A stretch of 43,503 bases of DNA from Selenomonas sp. oral taxon 126 (lineage in GTDB: Bacteria; Bacillota; Negativicutes; Selenomonadales; Selenomonadaceae): NCBI RefSeq assembly GCF_001683335.1, contig NZ_CP016201.1:1465245-1508747 (forward strand), given 5' to 3'. Both the position numbers and the translations under genes were made by a program. Below are positions 1 through 9,400 of the stretch, piece by piece. The number at the start of each line of letters is the position of its first letter. The stretch's first letter is position 1. The notes beneath the pieces are model-generated. The model did not search any database, was not told the DNA's origin, and saw only the letters and a list, made by a program, of their open reading frames with translations.

Positions 1-1
1 T

Positions 2-79
2 GCAGTGGCGCAGGGGACGGACGGGATCGTCCCGTTCGATTTGAAATTCAAAATTGAGGGGGAGGCTGACTTGAAATGA
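2..79 (+). CDS. C-terminal tail of an upstream gene, partial
   Basis: From base 2 a frame stays open for 25 codons and ends at TGA (77-79). The peptide alternates hydrophobic and charged residues (GIVPFDLKFKIEGEADLK), like the closing beta strands of a folded domain. The other frames give less protein-like sequence. A strong terminator follows at 139-177, consistent with the end of a transcription unit. The family cannot be named from 25 residues, and the gene start lies outside the window. Confidence 0.45.
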   Translation, partial: AVAQGTDGIVPFDLKFKIEGEADLK

Positions 80-138
80 GCCTCCGAAGGATGTATAATC
101 CTTGTGTAAAATTTGGTTGTTCATACCCTTATTTTACG

Positions 139-177
139 CCAGTTCTCGGTGTTTGAAAACACCGGGAACTGTTTTTT
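139..177 (+). terminator. Rho-independent terminator of the upstream gene
   Basis: The left arm CAGTTC-T-CGGTGTT pairs with AACACCG-G-GAACTG around a short loop, and six T residues follow. It closes the transcription unit whose coding tail ends at base 79. Confidence 0.85.
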
Positions 178-190
178 GCAACAAAATTGA

Positions 191-222
191 GGCTGCTGCA
201 CGAGCGTTTCGTGCAACAGCCC
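191..222. other. Hairpin without a clear T-tract
   Basis: GGCTG-C-TGCACGA pairs with TCGTGCA-A-CAGCC around GCGTT. No T-run follows on the plus strand and only a short one on the minus strand. It may be a backup terminator or an extragenic palindrome just upstream of the Rpn gene promoter. Confidence 0.55.
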
Positions 223-254
223 CTTGTCAGTGATTTCCTAACAGTTTGTTTTTC

Positions 255-283
255 TTGCATTCCGCCGCAAAAATTCATAAAAT
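255..283 (+). promoter_or_regulatory. Candidate sigma-A promoter of the Rpn nuclease gene
   Basis: TTGCAT (255-260), a 17-nt spacer and TAAAAT (278-283) lie 20 nt before the start codon. The -10 matches five of six consensus bases. The -35 matches only TTG. Confidence 0.5.
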
Positions 284-303
284 AGAAGTAGAGAGGTGAT
301 GTC

Positions 304-1119
304 ATGAGTGAGTATCGAATCAAGCCGTGGGAAGAACTGACGATTCAGGATGACTATATGTTCAAGCTCATCATGAGCCGTAAGCGTATCTGCAAGCAGA
401 TGCTTGAGCGGATTCTTCACATTGAGATTGAGGACATTGACTATCTCGAAACAGAGAAAACCTTGGCGGCGCGCTATCACAGCAAGGGCGTTCGTCTGGA
501 TGTCTACGTGAAGGATGATGCAGGAACGGTCTATAACATCGAGATGCAAGTGCGAAAGCCCGAGGGCGATGGGCTTTCGAAGCGGACGCGCTACTATCAG
601 TCGATGATGGATGTTGACCTGATGGCGTTGGGGGCGGACTATGACAGTCTGAACCCAACGATTATCATATTTATATGCCCCTTTGATCCGTTTGATGCGG
701 GGCGGTATCTCTACACATTCGAGAATCGCTGTATAGAGGATACGGATTTGCGACTGCGGGATGATGCGCGCAAGATATTTCTCAATACGAAGGGCTCGAT
801 TGGAGAGATTGACTCCTCCATCAAGGCGTTTTTGCAGTACGTTGACGGAGTGCTGACAGCAGACCGCTTTGTGCAGGAGATTGATGAGGAAATACAGAAG
901 GTCAAGATGATCGAAGGAGAGGCGGTGGGTTACATGACGTACGAGATGAAGATCAAGGAGGAGCGCAAGGAGGAGCGCAAAGAGACAATACAGATGATGT
1001 TGCAAGTATTGCCGTTGCTTGGAAAAAATCTCTCGTTAGAAGAAATTTCAAGACAAACCGGATGTACGATTGAGTATCTGCGCCAGATCAAAGCGGCGCT
1101 TCCAACTGCAAGCGGCTGA
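304..1119 (+). CDS. Rpn family recombination-promoting nuclease / putative transposase
   Basis: Rpn (YhgA-like) proteins are PD-(D/E)XK-fold DNA endonucleases; E. coli members promote RecA-independent recombination and have been linked to phage defence. This 271-residue protein opens with the typical LTIQDDYMFK segment. The probable nuclease core is LDVYVKD (Asp66) followed by YNIEMQ (Glu80-x-Gln82), then the conserved SKRTRYYQS stretch. A central region with FICPFDPF matches the family. The C-terminus is a charged helix (KEERKEERKE) and a small helical tail with a LEEISRQTG helix-turn-helix look. The start has a good ribosome site (GAGGTGA, 6 nt). No partner gene is adjacent. A second, truncated family member lies past the flagellin gene. 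Confidence 0.85.
   Translation: MSEYRIKPWEELTIQDDYMFKLIMSRKRICKQMLERILHIEIEDIDYLETEKTLAARYHSKGVRLDVYVKDDAGTVYNIEMQVRKPEGDGLSKRTRYYQSMMDVDLMALGADYDSLNPTIIIFICPFDPFDAGRYLYTFENRCIEDTDLRLRDDARKIFLNTKGSIGEIDSSIKAFLQYVDGVLTADRFVQEIDEEIQKVKMIEGEAVGYMTYEMKIKEERKEERKETIQMMLQVLPLLGKNLSLEEISRQTGCTIEYLRQIKAALPTASG
925..1119 (+). CDS. Possible in-frame Rpn-S-like small protein within the Rpn gene
   Basis: Inside the Rpn gene, AAGGAG (914-919) stands 5 nt before an in-frame GTG at 925, and an in-frame ATG follows at 934. Initiation here would give a 61-64-residue protein with the charged helix and C-terminal helical domain but no nuclease core. A second purine-rich run precedes in-frame ATGs at 994 and 997. 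For E. coli rpn genes, separate internal translation of the C-terminal domain, which inhibits the full-length nuclease, has been reported. That this copy does the same is inference from the start signals alone. Confidence 0.35.
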   Translation: MGYMTYEMKIKEERKEERKETIQMMLQVLPLLGKNLSLEEISRQTGCTIEYLRQIKAALPTASG

Positions 1120-1217
1120 GTCATACGATGTGAAAAACTATTGAATAGCCGTCCTCTTTGCTTGTTGTGTTTGATTGCGTAAGGGATCAAGTCAAGGAAA
1201 GAAATTGGAAAAATATT

Positions 1218-1244
1218 TAAGTCCCTCCACCATTTTGACGATAT
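1218..1244 (+). promoter_or_regulatory. Sigma-28 (sigma-D)-like flagellin promoter
   Basis: TAAG (1218-1221), a 15-nt spacer and GACGATAT (1237-1244) closely match the flagellar sigma factor consensus TAAA-N15-GCCGATAT. It lies 84 nt before the flagellin start, the expected place for a late flagellar gene. A perfect 6-bp hairpin (AGACGG...CCGTCT, 1253-1271) falls in the predicted 5' leader. Confidence 0.7.
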
Positions 1245-1327
1245 AACTTTCAAGACGGCGTATCTCCGTCTATTTACGTAATTATTTCGGTACACATCCA
1301 TAGATAACAGTCAGGGAGGCAGTCTTT

Positions 1328-2710
1328 ATGGCGATGGTGGTCAAGAATAATATGCCGGCGGTGAATACGCTCAACACGCTCAACAAGAATGAGAGCGCAC
1401 TCTCGAAGAGTCTGCAGAAGGTCTCTTCGGGCATGAAGATCAACAGCGCGGGGGACGATGCCTCGGGGATGGCGATCTCGGAGCGGATGCGCGTGCAGGT
1501 GCGTGCGCTCGATCAGGACGATACGAATACAAAGAACGGCTCGGCACTCCTGCGGACGGCAGAGGGGGCGGTGCAGTCCACCATCGACATTTTGCGCACG
1601 CTGAAGGAAAAGGCGATCAACGCCGCAAACGATACGAACACGGACGAGGATCGTGCGGTCATCCAGAAGGAGATTGACCGCCTCATCGATCAGATCGACG
1701 ACAATGCACTGACCACGTACAACGGGAAGTATCTGATCGACGGCTCAAAGAACGGGATCGTTGAGGGAGATCGTCCGAACCGGAAAGGGACATATTCAAC
1801 CTTTGCCAATATGAGTCTTGCAAAGGACACAGATCCGACAGACGGTCTGACCGAACTCAAGCGCCGCGACGGCAACGATGTCGGTATACATTCCTCGGAT
1901 ACGATTACCGTATCGTGGGTGAGGAATGGCGTTACCTATACGAACTCGTTTTCCCCGATTGGGACGAGCTCCCTTAATGATGCGATGGGGCTTATCACGA
2001 ACGGTCATGCCAGCTACTATCGCAAGGATGCGCAAATCGGTATTGATGAATACGGCAGGAAAATTTATACGCCAGACAATCAGCCGGCAATCTCCATCCG
2101 TGCACGCAATGCCGGTGTGGAGAATCAGATCAGCGGGATAACCTTCCGCGTGACGGACAGCGAAGGGCGTATGCGCAACGAAGTCAATGCTGTGCTCGAC
2201 GATTTCCGCGAGACGGTGCGTGCACAGAACCCCTCCCCGGACAACTCCATCGTCCTTCAGACAGGGACGATGGCGAATCAGGCGACGAAGGTCGGCTTCA
2301 CAGATATGCGGTCGGTGGCGCTTGGTCTGCAGTCTGCAAACGGCATGGGATGGAACCGCGACACGACAGGCTGGCAGCCTGGAACACAGGTTGTTGGTCT
2401 GGGACCGAAGGTCCAGGTGACGACACGCGAGGCGGCGAATGCCGCGATCAATGTTTTTGAGAATGCGCTCATCAAGGCGACCGATCAGATGGTTGCCATC
2501 GGTGCAGCGCAGAACCGCCTCGGCTATACGAGCAGCAATCTCGTCACAGCATCCGAGAACGTGCAGGACTCTGAGTCTGTCATCCGTGACTCCGACATGG
2601 CGAAGGAAATGACGGCATACACGAAGAACAACGTGCTCACGCAGTCGGCACAGGCGATGCTCGCACAGGCGAATCAGAACTCGAGCGCAGTGCTGAGCCT
2701 GTTACAGTAA
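1328..2710 (+). CDS. Flagellin, filament structural protein
   Basis: Flagellin is exported by the flagellar type III apparatus and polymerises into the filament. At 460 residues it has both conserved ends. The N-terminal D0/D1 helices (about 1-145) include LQKVSSGMKINSAGDDASG and the AISERMR segment. The C-terminal D1/D0 helices (about 375-460) include AAQNRLGYT and end in AQANQNSSAVLSLLQ. The middle (about 150-370) is the surface-exposed variable region and resembles nothing I can name. There is no signal peptide, as expected. GGGAGG lies 9 nt before ATG, a sigma-28-like promoter precedes it and a terminator follows, so it is monocistronic. No other flagellar gene is in the window. Confidence 0.96.
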   Translation: MAMVVKNNMPAVNTLNTLNKNESALSKSLQKVSSGMKINSAGDDASGMAISERMRVQVRALDQDDTNTKNGSALLRTAEGAVQSTIDILRTLKEKAINAANDTNTDEDRAVIQKEIDRLIDQIDDNALTTYNGKYLIDGSKNGIVEGDRPNRKGTYSTFANMSLAKDTDPTDGLTELKRRDGNDVGIHSSDTITVSWVRNGVTYTNSFSPIGTSSLNDAMGLITNGHASYYRKDAQIGIDEYGRKIYTPDNQPAISIRARNAGVENQISGITFRVTDSEGRMRNEVNAVLDDFRETVRAQNPSPDNSIVLQTGTMANQATKVGFTDMRSVALGLQSANGMGWNRDTTGWQPGTQVVGLGPKVQVTTREAANAAINVFENALIKATDQMVAIGAAQNRLGYTSSNLVTASENVQDSESVIRDSDMAKEMTAYTKNNVLTQSAQAMLAQANQNSSAVLSLLQ

Positions 2711-2726
2711 ACCGAAATAGTTAGAT

Positions 2727-2760
2727 GTCTCCCTTGCTCCGGCAGGGGAGATTTTGTTTT
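2727..2760 (+). terminator. Terminator after flagellin gene
   Basis: TCTCCCTTGC pairs with GCAGGGGAGA (one T-G wobble) around TCCG, followed by TTTTGTTTTT. It starts 18 nt after the flagellin stop codon. Confidence 0.85.
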
Positions 2761-2814
2761 TGGTACATTCGCATCCTCGCCCTGCCGGGAGACAGTGATA
2801 TACCGTTATCTTAA

Positions 2815-2862
2815 GGCTTCCCCGTTATGACGGGGAAGGGGGATCGCGTAAGCGGTGGAAGG
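2815..2862. repeat. REP-like palindromic repeat (GCTTCCCC type)
   Basis: A perfect 9-bp stem, CTTCCCCGT/ACGGGGAAG (2817-2838), is followed by a weaker stem around CGCGTAAGCG and a closing GGAAGGGG. This CTTCCCC...GGGGAAGG...GGAAGGGG layout resembles short palindromic intergenic repeats known from several Firmicutes. It lies at the broken 5' edge of the truncated Rpn gene and may mark the rearrangement that removed the rest. Only one copy was seen here. Confidence 0.5.
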
Positions 2863-2877
2863 GGCACAAAAAGATGA

Positions 2878-3303
2878 CGGAAGTATTCCTTGCACGCACA
2901 CATTGAATACGCTAAAATACAAACAGATGATGTCTTTGACGATGGTTCACATATTATCTATGTCAATAGTTCAATCACGGACGTGAGCACGCCGCTCGGT
3001 CAGTTGATGCATGATTTTCGCTGTGCAAATCCTGATGAGATGTACTACGATGTGCTTGCCGAACGGACGGGACGGTTTAAGAAGACTGAGGAAGGAGAGA
3101 GTACGATGAATGCGGCGTTGGATGCTCTGATTCGGGATGTGAGTGAGGAACGTGTGGCAGAGGCGCTGGAGCGCGGCATGGAACGCGAACGCATTTCAGC
3201 CATTCGACGCATGATGACGGAGCTTCAGCTCTCTGTAGAGAAGGCAATGTCTGTACTCGCAATCCCGCAGTCAGAGTGGGGACGATATAAGGCAATGCTC
3301 TGA
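2878..3303 (+). pseudogene. 5'-truncated Rpn family nuclease gene
   Basis: The frame opens after a TGA at 2875 and runs to the stop at 3301-3303. The sequence (DDGSHIIYVNSSITD, LGQLMHDFRC, DEMYYDVLAERTGRFK, then a charged helix and small C-terminal domain) looks like the second half of an Rpn-family protein. The catalytic PD-(D/E)XK half is absent. The only possible early start, TTG at 2890, has no ribosome site, so the fragment as a whole is probably not translated from its 5' end. It begins just after the palindromic repeat at 2815-2862. The break is either an old deletion or an insertion. Confidence 0.7.
3106..3303 (+). CDS. Possible orphan Rpn C-terminal small protein
   Basis: Within the truncated Rpn gene, AAGGAG stands 8 nt before an in-frame ATG at 3106. 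The 65-residue product starts MNAALDALIRDVSEERV, passes through a charged helix and ends with a compact helical domain (SVEKAMSVLAIPQSEWGRY). This is the segment that in other rpn genes can be translated separately as a nuclease inhibitor. Its frame and start signal survive although the nuclease half is lost. Whether it is expressed and what it binds is inference. Confidence 0.4.
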   Translation: MNAALDALIRDVSEERVAEALERGMERERISAIRRMMTELQLSVEKAMSVLAIPQSEWGRYKAML

Positions 3304-3324
3304 AATATAGGGAATCTAGGAAAA

Positions 3325-3366
3325 TCCTCCAATCATCTTTGGGACGATTGGAGGACTTTTTTGTTT
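3325..3366 (+). terminator. Terminator after the truncated Rpn gene
   Basis: TCCTCCAATC pairs with GATTGGAGGA around a loop of about 14 nt, followed by CTTTTTTGTTTTT. It isolates the tpsA promoter region from upstream transcription. Confidence 0.85.
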
Positions 3367-3410
3367 TTATCATACGCCTATGCTATTATAAAATATGGCA
3401 TACTATCCGA

Positions 3411-3416
3411 TATAAT
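3411..3416 (+). promoter_or_regulatory. Candidate -10 box of the TPS adhesin gene
   Basis: A perfect TATAAT lies 36 nt before the preferred start at 3452, in an AT-rich stretch. No convincing -35 hexamer occurs at 16-18 nt upstream, so an activator or another sigma factor may be needed. Confidence 0.4.
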
Positions 3417-3451
3417 GTATAAGCAGTAATGGGTCAATGGGGGAATCGGAC

Positions 3452-6400
3452 ATGAAGAACTATCGAACGGAACTTTCGCAACGTGTGCGCTATGCAATTA
3501 TCGCAGGTATGGCGGGCGCTTTTCTGATTCCACAGGTCGGATTTGCCGCGCCAACGGGTGAGCATGACTACACAGCAGGGGTCAAGTTTGACCGCAATAC
3601 CGCGAACACGACGAAGATCACAGCAACAGCGACGAATAACGTCATCAACTGGCGGGACTACTCTGTCAATCACGGTGAGACCGTTCAGTATGATGGCGGC
3701 AATAAGACGAACAACTATTTGAACATCGTCACGGGTGCGAACACCTCGAACATCAACGGAAAGATCGAGGGTGGCAACAATGTCTATATCGTCAATCCGA
3801 ACGGCGTGATCTTCGGCAAGGGTGCAGAGGTCAACGTCGGGCATCTTCATGTCTCCACACAGGATGGCGTATCGAGTACCGCAAAGACTGCCTTTGAGTC
3901 GGCGGGCACATCCCCTCTCGTCAATAACGCCACGCTGAAAGCCGATGTTGTGAATATGGGCAAGATCACGGCAACGTCAGTCGAGGTGCACGGTTCACAT
4001 ATCCGCTTCCTCAATGCGGCCGATGTGAAGACGAGTGGCGGGACTCTCAGCTCCGTTGATATGTATACTGCACCTGCCGCATCGAGTGCCACCGATCCCG
4101 ATGGCGGCTATGCCCATATCGGCTATCGCACGGCAGCAGCTCCCACGAACTATACCGTCCACACTGTGAGTGTCAATCCCGAATACTATAAGCTCGTCAA
4201 GGATAAAGCCGAGCTGGACGCGATCAATACGGACATCACAACGCTCGCGGGCAACTATATGCTTGAGCAGGACATTGACCTCGGCGGCGCAGAGCATACG
4301 CCCATCGGGGGGAATGGGCGAGGTGCATTTACCGGCAAATTTGACGGTAATTTCTTTCGCGTACAGAATTTTAATATCTCCAATAGTGGTAATAATATCG
4401 ACAGTGCGGGACTGTTTGGCGAGGTCAGCAATGCGCGCATAGAGAACCTCGGCGTTTCCCAGGCGACCATTAAAGGAAAACGTGATAACAGTCATTGCTA
4501 TGCGGGCGGCCTTGCAGGGCATACGTCAGGTACGTCCATCCTGAAGAATGTATATGCGACGGAGACCACAAAGGTGGAGGGGCGTAGGAGCAGATATGGC
4601 GGGATTGTTGGATCTACCGGGAGTGCCACATCTAGTGGTTCGGATCATACGGTCATTGACAGTGCATACAGCAAGGCTGTTCTCGGTAGAGATAATCCCG
4701 GGACAACAGCGTATTTTACCGGTGGCGGCATTGTTGGGCACTCGGGGAAAAAAACAGATATATCGAATTCATATAGTTCGGCAACGAATACCGATGGGAC
4801 TGCGGCATATTTTTTGTATATCGCAGACCCAGATGACCAGACAACGATCAAGAATTCCTATGGTGTTGTCGGTACAAAATTTTCGTCGAATGATAATGCG
4901 CTCTCGACAGGTGCTGCCACCAACACATATAAAATCAATGGTACTAAAGCTGAAAAAATAGGTGCAACCGGGGACAAGGATGCCTACGCCTCAAAAACCT
5001 ACTCCGATTCCAACTGGAGCATCAACAACGACGGTGCGCCCGGTGCGAAGTGGCGCATCTACGAGGGGCGGACGCTTCCGCTCCTGACCGCATTTATGAA
5101 CGGGCGTGTGGATTCCGTTGGCTCAATCGGTGCGAACTACAGCTACCGCAAGTTCAATCAGAAGGACGGCTTTGCCGTTGCGGGGGATGCAAATAAGGAT
5201 CCCATCTCGAACAATCACGCAGACATCACAGGGCTGACGTACGACAGCAAGATTGTGAAGATCGTGGACGGGGCAGGCAACGTCGGCAACACATCGAATG
5301 TCACCTATGACAAGACCCTCGACACGACGACGAACAAGATCTATACCTATGAGGATACGGCAACACCGCTCAACACGACGGACAACATCCGTAACGCAGG
5401 GACGAAGGCGATGCTCTGGTCCGATCAGGACGGCCCGAACCTGCGCAACGTCAACGTCACCATCAACAAGCGCAGCGTTACAGTGGAGAACTCCAATATC
5501 ACTGTCACGCGCAGGTACAACGGCAAGCTGTCAGTGAAGGATCAGTACAACGCTGCAATCCGCAACGGCGGAATCACGGCGGGCGGCATTACGCCCGAGG
5601 ATATCGCCGACGGCTCGGTGACGATCACGACCTCGGCGGACTTCGACGCAGTGATGGATGATAAGAACGTCGGTAAGAACAAGGCGGTCACGCTGAAGGG
5701 CAGCCTGACGTTCGGCGGGTCGAATCAGAGCAACTATGCCATCACCCAAAGTGACTTCAACTTCGGTTCTGCGGGGCGGCGCGTCGAGAACGTGGCGACG
5801 ATCACGAAAGCCCCCCTCATCCTCAAGGTTGTAAAGGACAGTACGACGAAGGTCTACGACGGCACGGATGCCGTGACCGATGCCACGATGAAGGCAGATC
5901 CGAACATCAAGCTGGACGATACACTGCACTACAACAACGAAACGGATCCTGCTGCGATTCAATCAGATGATGCAAATAAAAAAGACGATGTCTCGATTAA
6001 CTACAATAACATCGGAAGCCCGACCTATATCAAAAGTGATGGGTCTGCCGAGGTCCATGCGGGCACGCACAAGATCCGCTATAAAAATGTAGAGCTGCAG
6101 GGCAATGATAGGGACAACTACGAGCTTTACTATCAGATGCCGAATAACACGCAGACGAAGGTCGAGAATGACCGGATTGACCTCAATGGAACGATCACGC
6201 CGCGCGGCATCTCCACGAAAGACTTCAAAGTTTACAAAACAGCGGATCATTCAGCCGCCTCTGCGGAACGGGTCTATGATGGCACAGATAGCTATACACC
6301 GGGGAGTGATGTCTACCTCTCCTCCAACGTCGGCGCATCCACTGCTCCGGATACCGGCATCGTTGACCGTGACCGGAATAAAATCACGTTCGGTCTGGTG

Positions 6401-9400
6401 GGGGACAAGGCGTATTTCACCAAGGATGATAACGCGACGAAAACATCGCACGTCTCCGAGGCGAAACGCATAACGTACAATATCAAGGCGGCAACGACCG
6501 ATGAGGATGCACATCGGCTCTCGGACTACTACTACACTGTCGATGGGACAACGAAGGTAGGAGAGCTGACAGATGCCGTCGTTGCATCGGGCGAAGGCAG
6601 GATCACGCCGAAGGCTCTCACGGCGGAAGCCAAGAAAGACCTTAATAAGATCTACGACGGTATGGCTGAGTATACGGATGGCAGTCAGAATGTAAAGACA
6701 GGCGATAATGTCGTCACGTTCACGGGCTGGACCTCCGACAGTGACAAGCGTACGAACGACTCCAAGGCGACCTATGTGAACGCATCGAATGTGGATGATG
6801 CAAATGTCGCCTATGCAGGGACTGCCGTTACAAAGAAGAACATCAAGTACACGGCAAAGCTCACGGGGCGGTACGCAGACGACTATGCCATCCAAAAGAT
6901 TGCGAATACGGTCATCAGTACGGCGACGAACTCCGGCACGGAGAATGTCGCGGTCACCGCAGACCTCGGTGTCGAGGTGAATGCGGGCACAATCAGTCCG
7001 CGTGATGTCAAGGTCACGTTTAAGAATGTGACAAAGGTCTATGACGGGACCGCAAACAACAATAAAATTGAGGTGGATAGTCTCGATGACAAGCTGAGCG
7101 GGCGTGTCTTTGCCAAGGACGGCACGAATACGGGATCATTCTCCACGGCAGGTATCACAAGCCGCTATGGGACGAAGGGAACACCGTTCGTGGCAAATGT
7201 GAATGCGAGCGATAATCCCTATGATGTCGAGTATGCAAACATCTCAAATCCACTCGGCGGCAATTACCGCGTCGACTCCACCCTCTACGGCACGGGCACG
7301 ATCACACGCCGCCTGATCGAGAAATCGGGCTTTCAGGTGCGCGACAAGGACGGCAACATCGCCGATGCGACAAAGGTCTATGACGGTACGAGCGTCTTTG
7401 CGCTCAAAAACGGCGAGACACTTGTCGCAAAGACAGCGGCGACCGGCTCCGATACGGGTGTCGTCGATAAGGACAAGGACAATATCTATTTCACGATGAC
7501 GGGAGAGAACGGGCATTTTACCAGTGATGCGGCGGGTGCAAACCGTACCTCGCACAAGTCTGAGGCGAACCATGTCGCATACAATGTCATCGCGAGAACG
7601 AAGAACGAGGGTGTTAGCCCGCTTTCGAACTATGAGTTCGGCACGACGGCATCTAAGCGCAATCTCGAAAATGTAAATGCAGAAAATCCCGACGCAGTCA
7701 CAGCAAAGGGGGCTATTACCCCTGCCAAGATTCAGGCGCAGACGAAGGAGATCTCGAAGGTCTATGACGGGATGGCGGAACATACGGACGGCAATCGGAA
7801 CGTCCAGCACGGGGACAAGATTGTCGGGCTGAACCTGATCGCGGACCCGAGCGGACAGCCGACGAACACCTCTACCGCCGCCTATGCAGATAAGAATGTC
7901 GCGCGTGATACGGACGGCACGATCATCAAGAAGGCGGTCAACTACACGGCGCAGCTCACGGGCAAATATGCGGACGACTATGAGATCGTCGATGCGGGCA
8001 ATAACGTCATTAGCAGCGTGAACGGCACGGGCGACAGCAAGACCGTCACCGCGACACGGAACAACGTCGCGAATATGGGCACGATCACCCCGCGCAAGCT
8101 GAACATCAAGATGGGCGACGTGACGAAGACCTACGACGGCACGTCGGCGAATGCGTCTGCCACGGTCACGGGAATCACGGACGATCCCACGAGCACCGTC
8201 ATCAATACGATCCTCTCGGGTGACAGCATTACGGCGGGTACATTGCAGACCACCTATCGGGGTATGCTGACCGCCAATACGGCATCGAGCAACTACGGAC
8301 GTCTCTCGGGGACGAACTTTAACACGAACGCGAACGCGAGCAACGGCACACCGCACGATGTTCAGTACGCGAATATGGACGATGCGTTCCGATCGGCGTT
8401 CAGTGCGGCGGCGGACAACTACGATGTCGATGAGAATGTCTACAGCAAGGGCACGATCAACCGCAAGGCAATCACGCCGAACACGTTTAAGGTCAGCGGC
8501 GGCAAGGCAACGAAGGTCTATGACGGCACGAGCGCCTATACAGTTCCTGCGGGGAGTACACTCACGGCAAATACGGGCGAGCTCGTCGGCACAGATGCGT
8601 CTAAGATCCAATTTGCCATCAGCGGGAATGGCGCGAAGTTCATGAAGACGGACGGCGTCACGGAGACGGCAAATGTTGCCGACGCACGCAAGGTCGCCTA
8701 CAACATTACGGCGACGGGCGATGCCGATACTCTGCGGAACTACACGCTGAACGGGCAAAACCTTGAGAGCGGGAATCTGACGGCATCGGGCGACGGCGAG
8801 ATCACGCGCCGTGCGCTGAATCTGAACCTTGTGCAGAGCACGGGCATCGACAAGGAATACGACGGTCAGACCACGCTCAAGAATACTGCGACAAAGAACT
8901 GGAACGCGCTGACCAAGACGGACAGCGCGGGCAATGTGCAGTATGCAACGGGATCCAAAGAACTTGTCAATGACGGGACGAAATTCAACATCACGTCGAA
9001 CTACATGAACGATGCGAGCACGCCGGCGCCGGACAAGAATGTCAAGCGTGTCAGCGGCAATGTAGCGGACAAGAATATCCAATACAACATATCCATCACG
9101 GGCGGCGATGCGAACAACTACTCCTTTGACGGCGGCACATCGAGTGCGGCGGGGGGGCTGAAACTTTCGGCGACAGGAACGATCACGCCGAAGGATCTTT
9201 CGGGTGCGCTCAAAAAGGTGACGAAGGCCTATGACGGGACGAAGAATGTTCCTGCGTCGCAGGTCGGTCTTGAGAGTGGAATAAACGGTGTTGTGTCGGG
9301 CGATAGGGTGAATCTCGCCACGCATACGGAGTCGTATCAGAGCGAGAATGTCAACGGCGATGGCACGACGGAGACGATTGGCGGCACGGCGCAGAAGAAC

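Noticed and set aside
238-1005. 255-codon minus-strand frame opposite the Rpn gene
   Set aside because: The plus strand encodes a recognisable Rpn protein with ribosome site and promoter; the antisense product is a shadow.
3437-3451. Upstream ATG of the adhesin gene
   Set aside because: It is possible, but it lacks a Shine-Dalgarno sequence, while GGGGGA is well placed for ATG 3452. The difference is only five residues.
7244-9325. 693-codon minus-strand open frame opposite tpsA
   Set aside because: Same cause as the larger antisense frame: repeated codons of the YDG units read backwards, with no ribosome site or family features.
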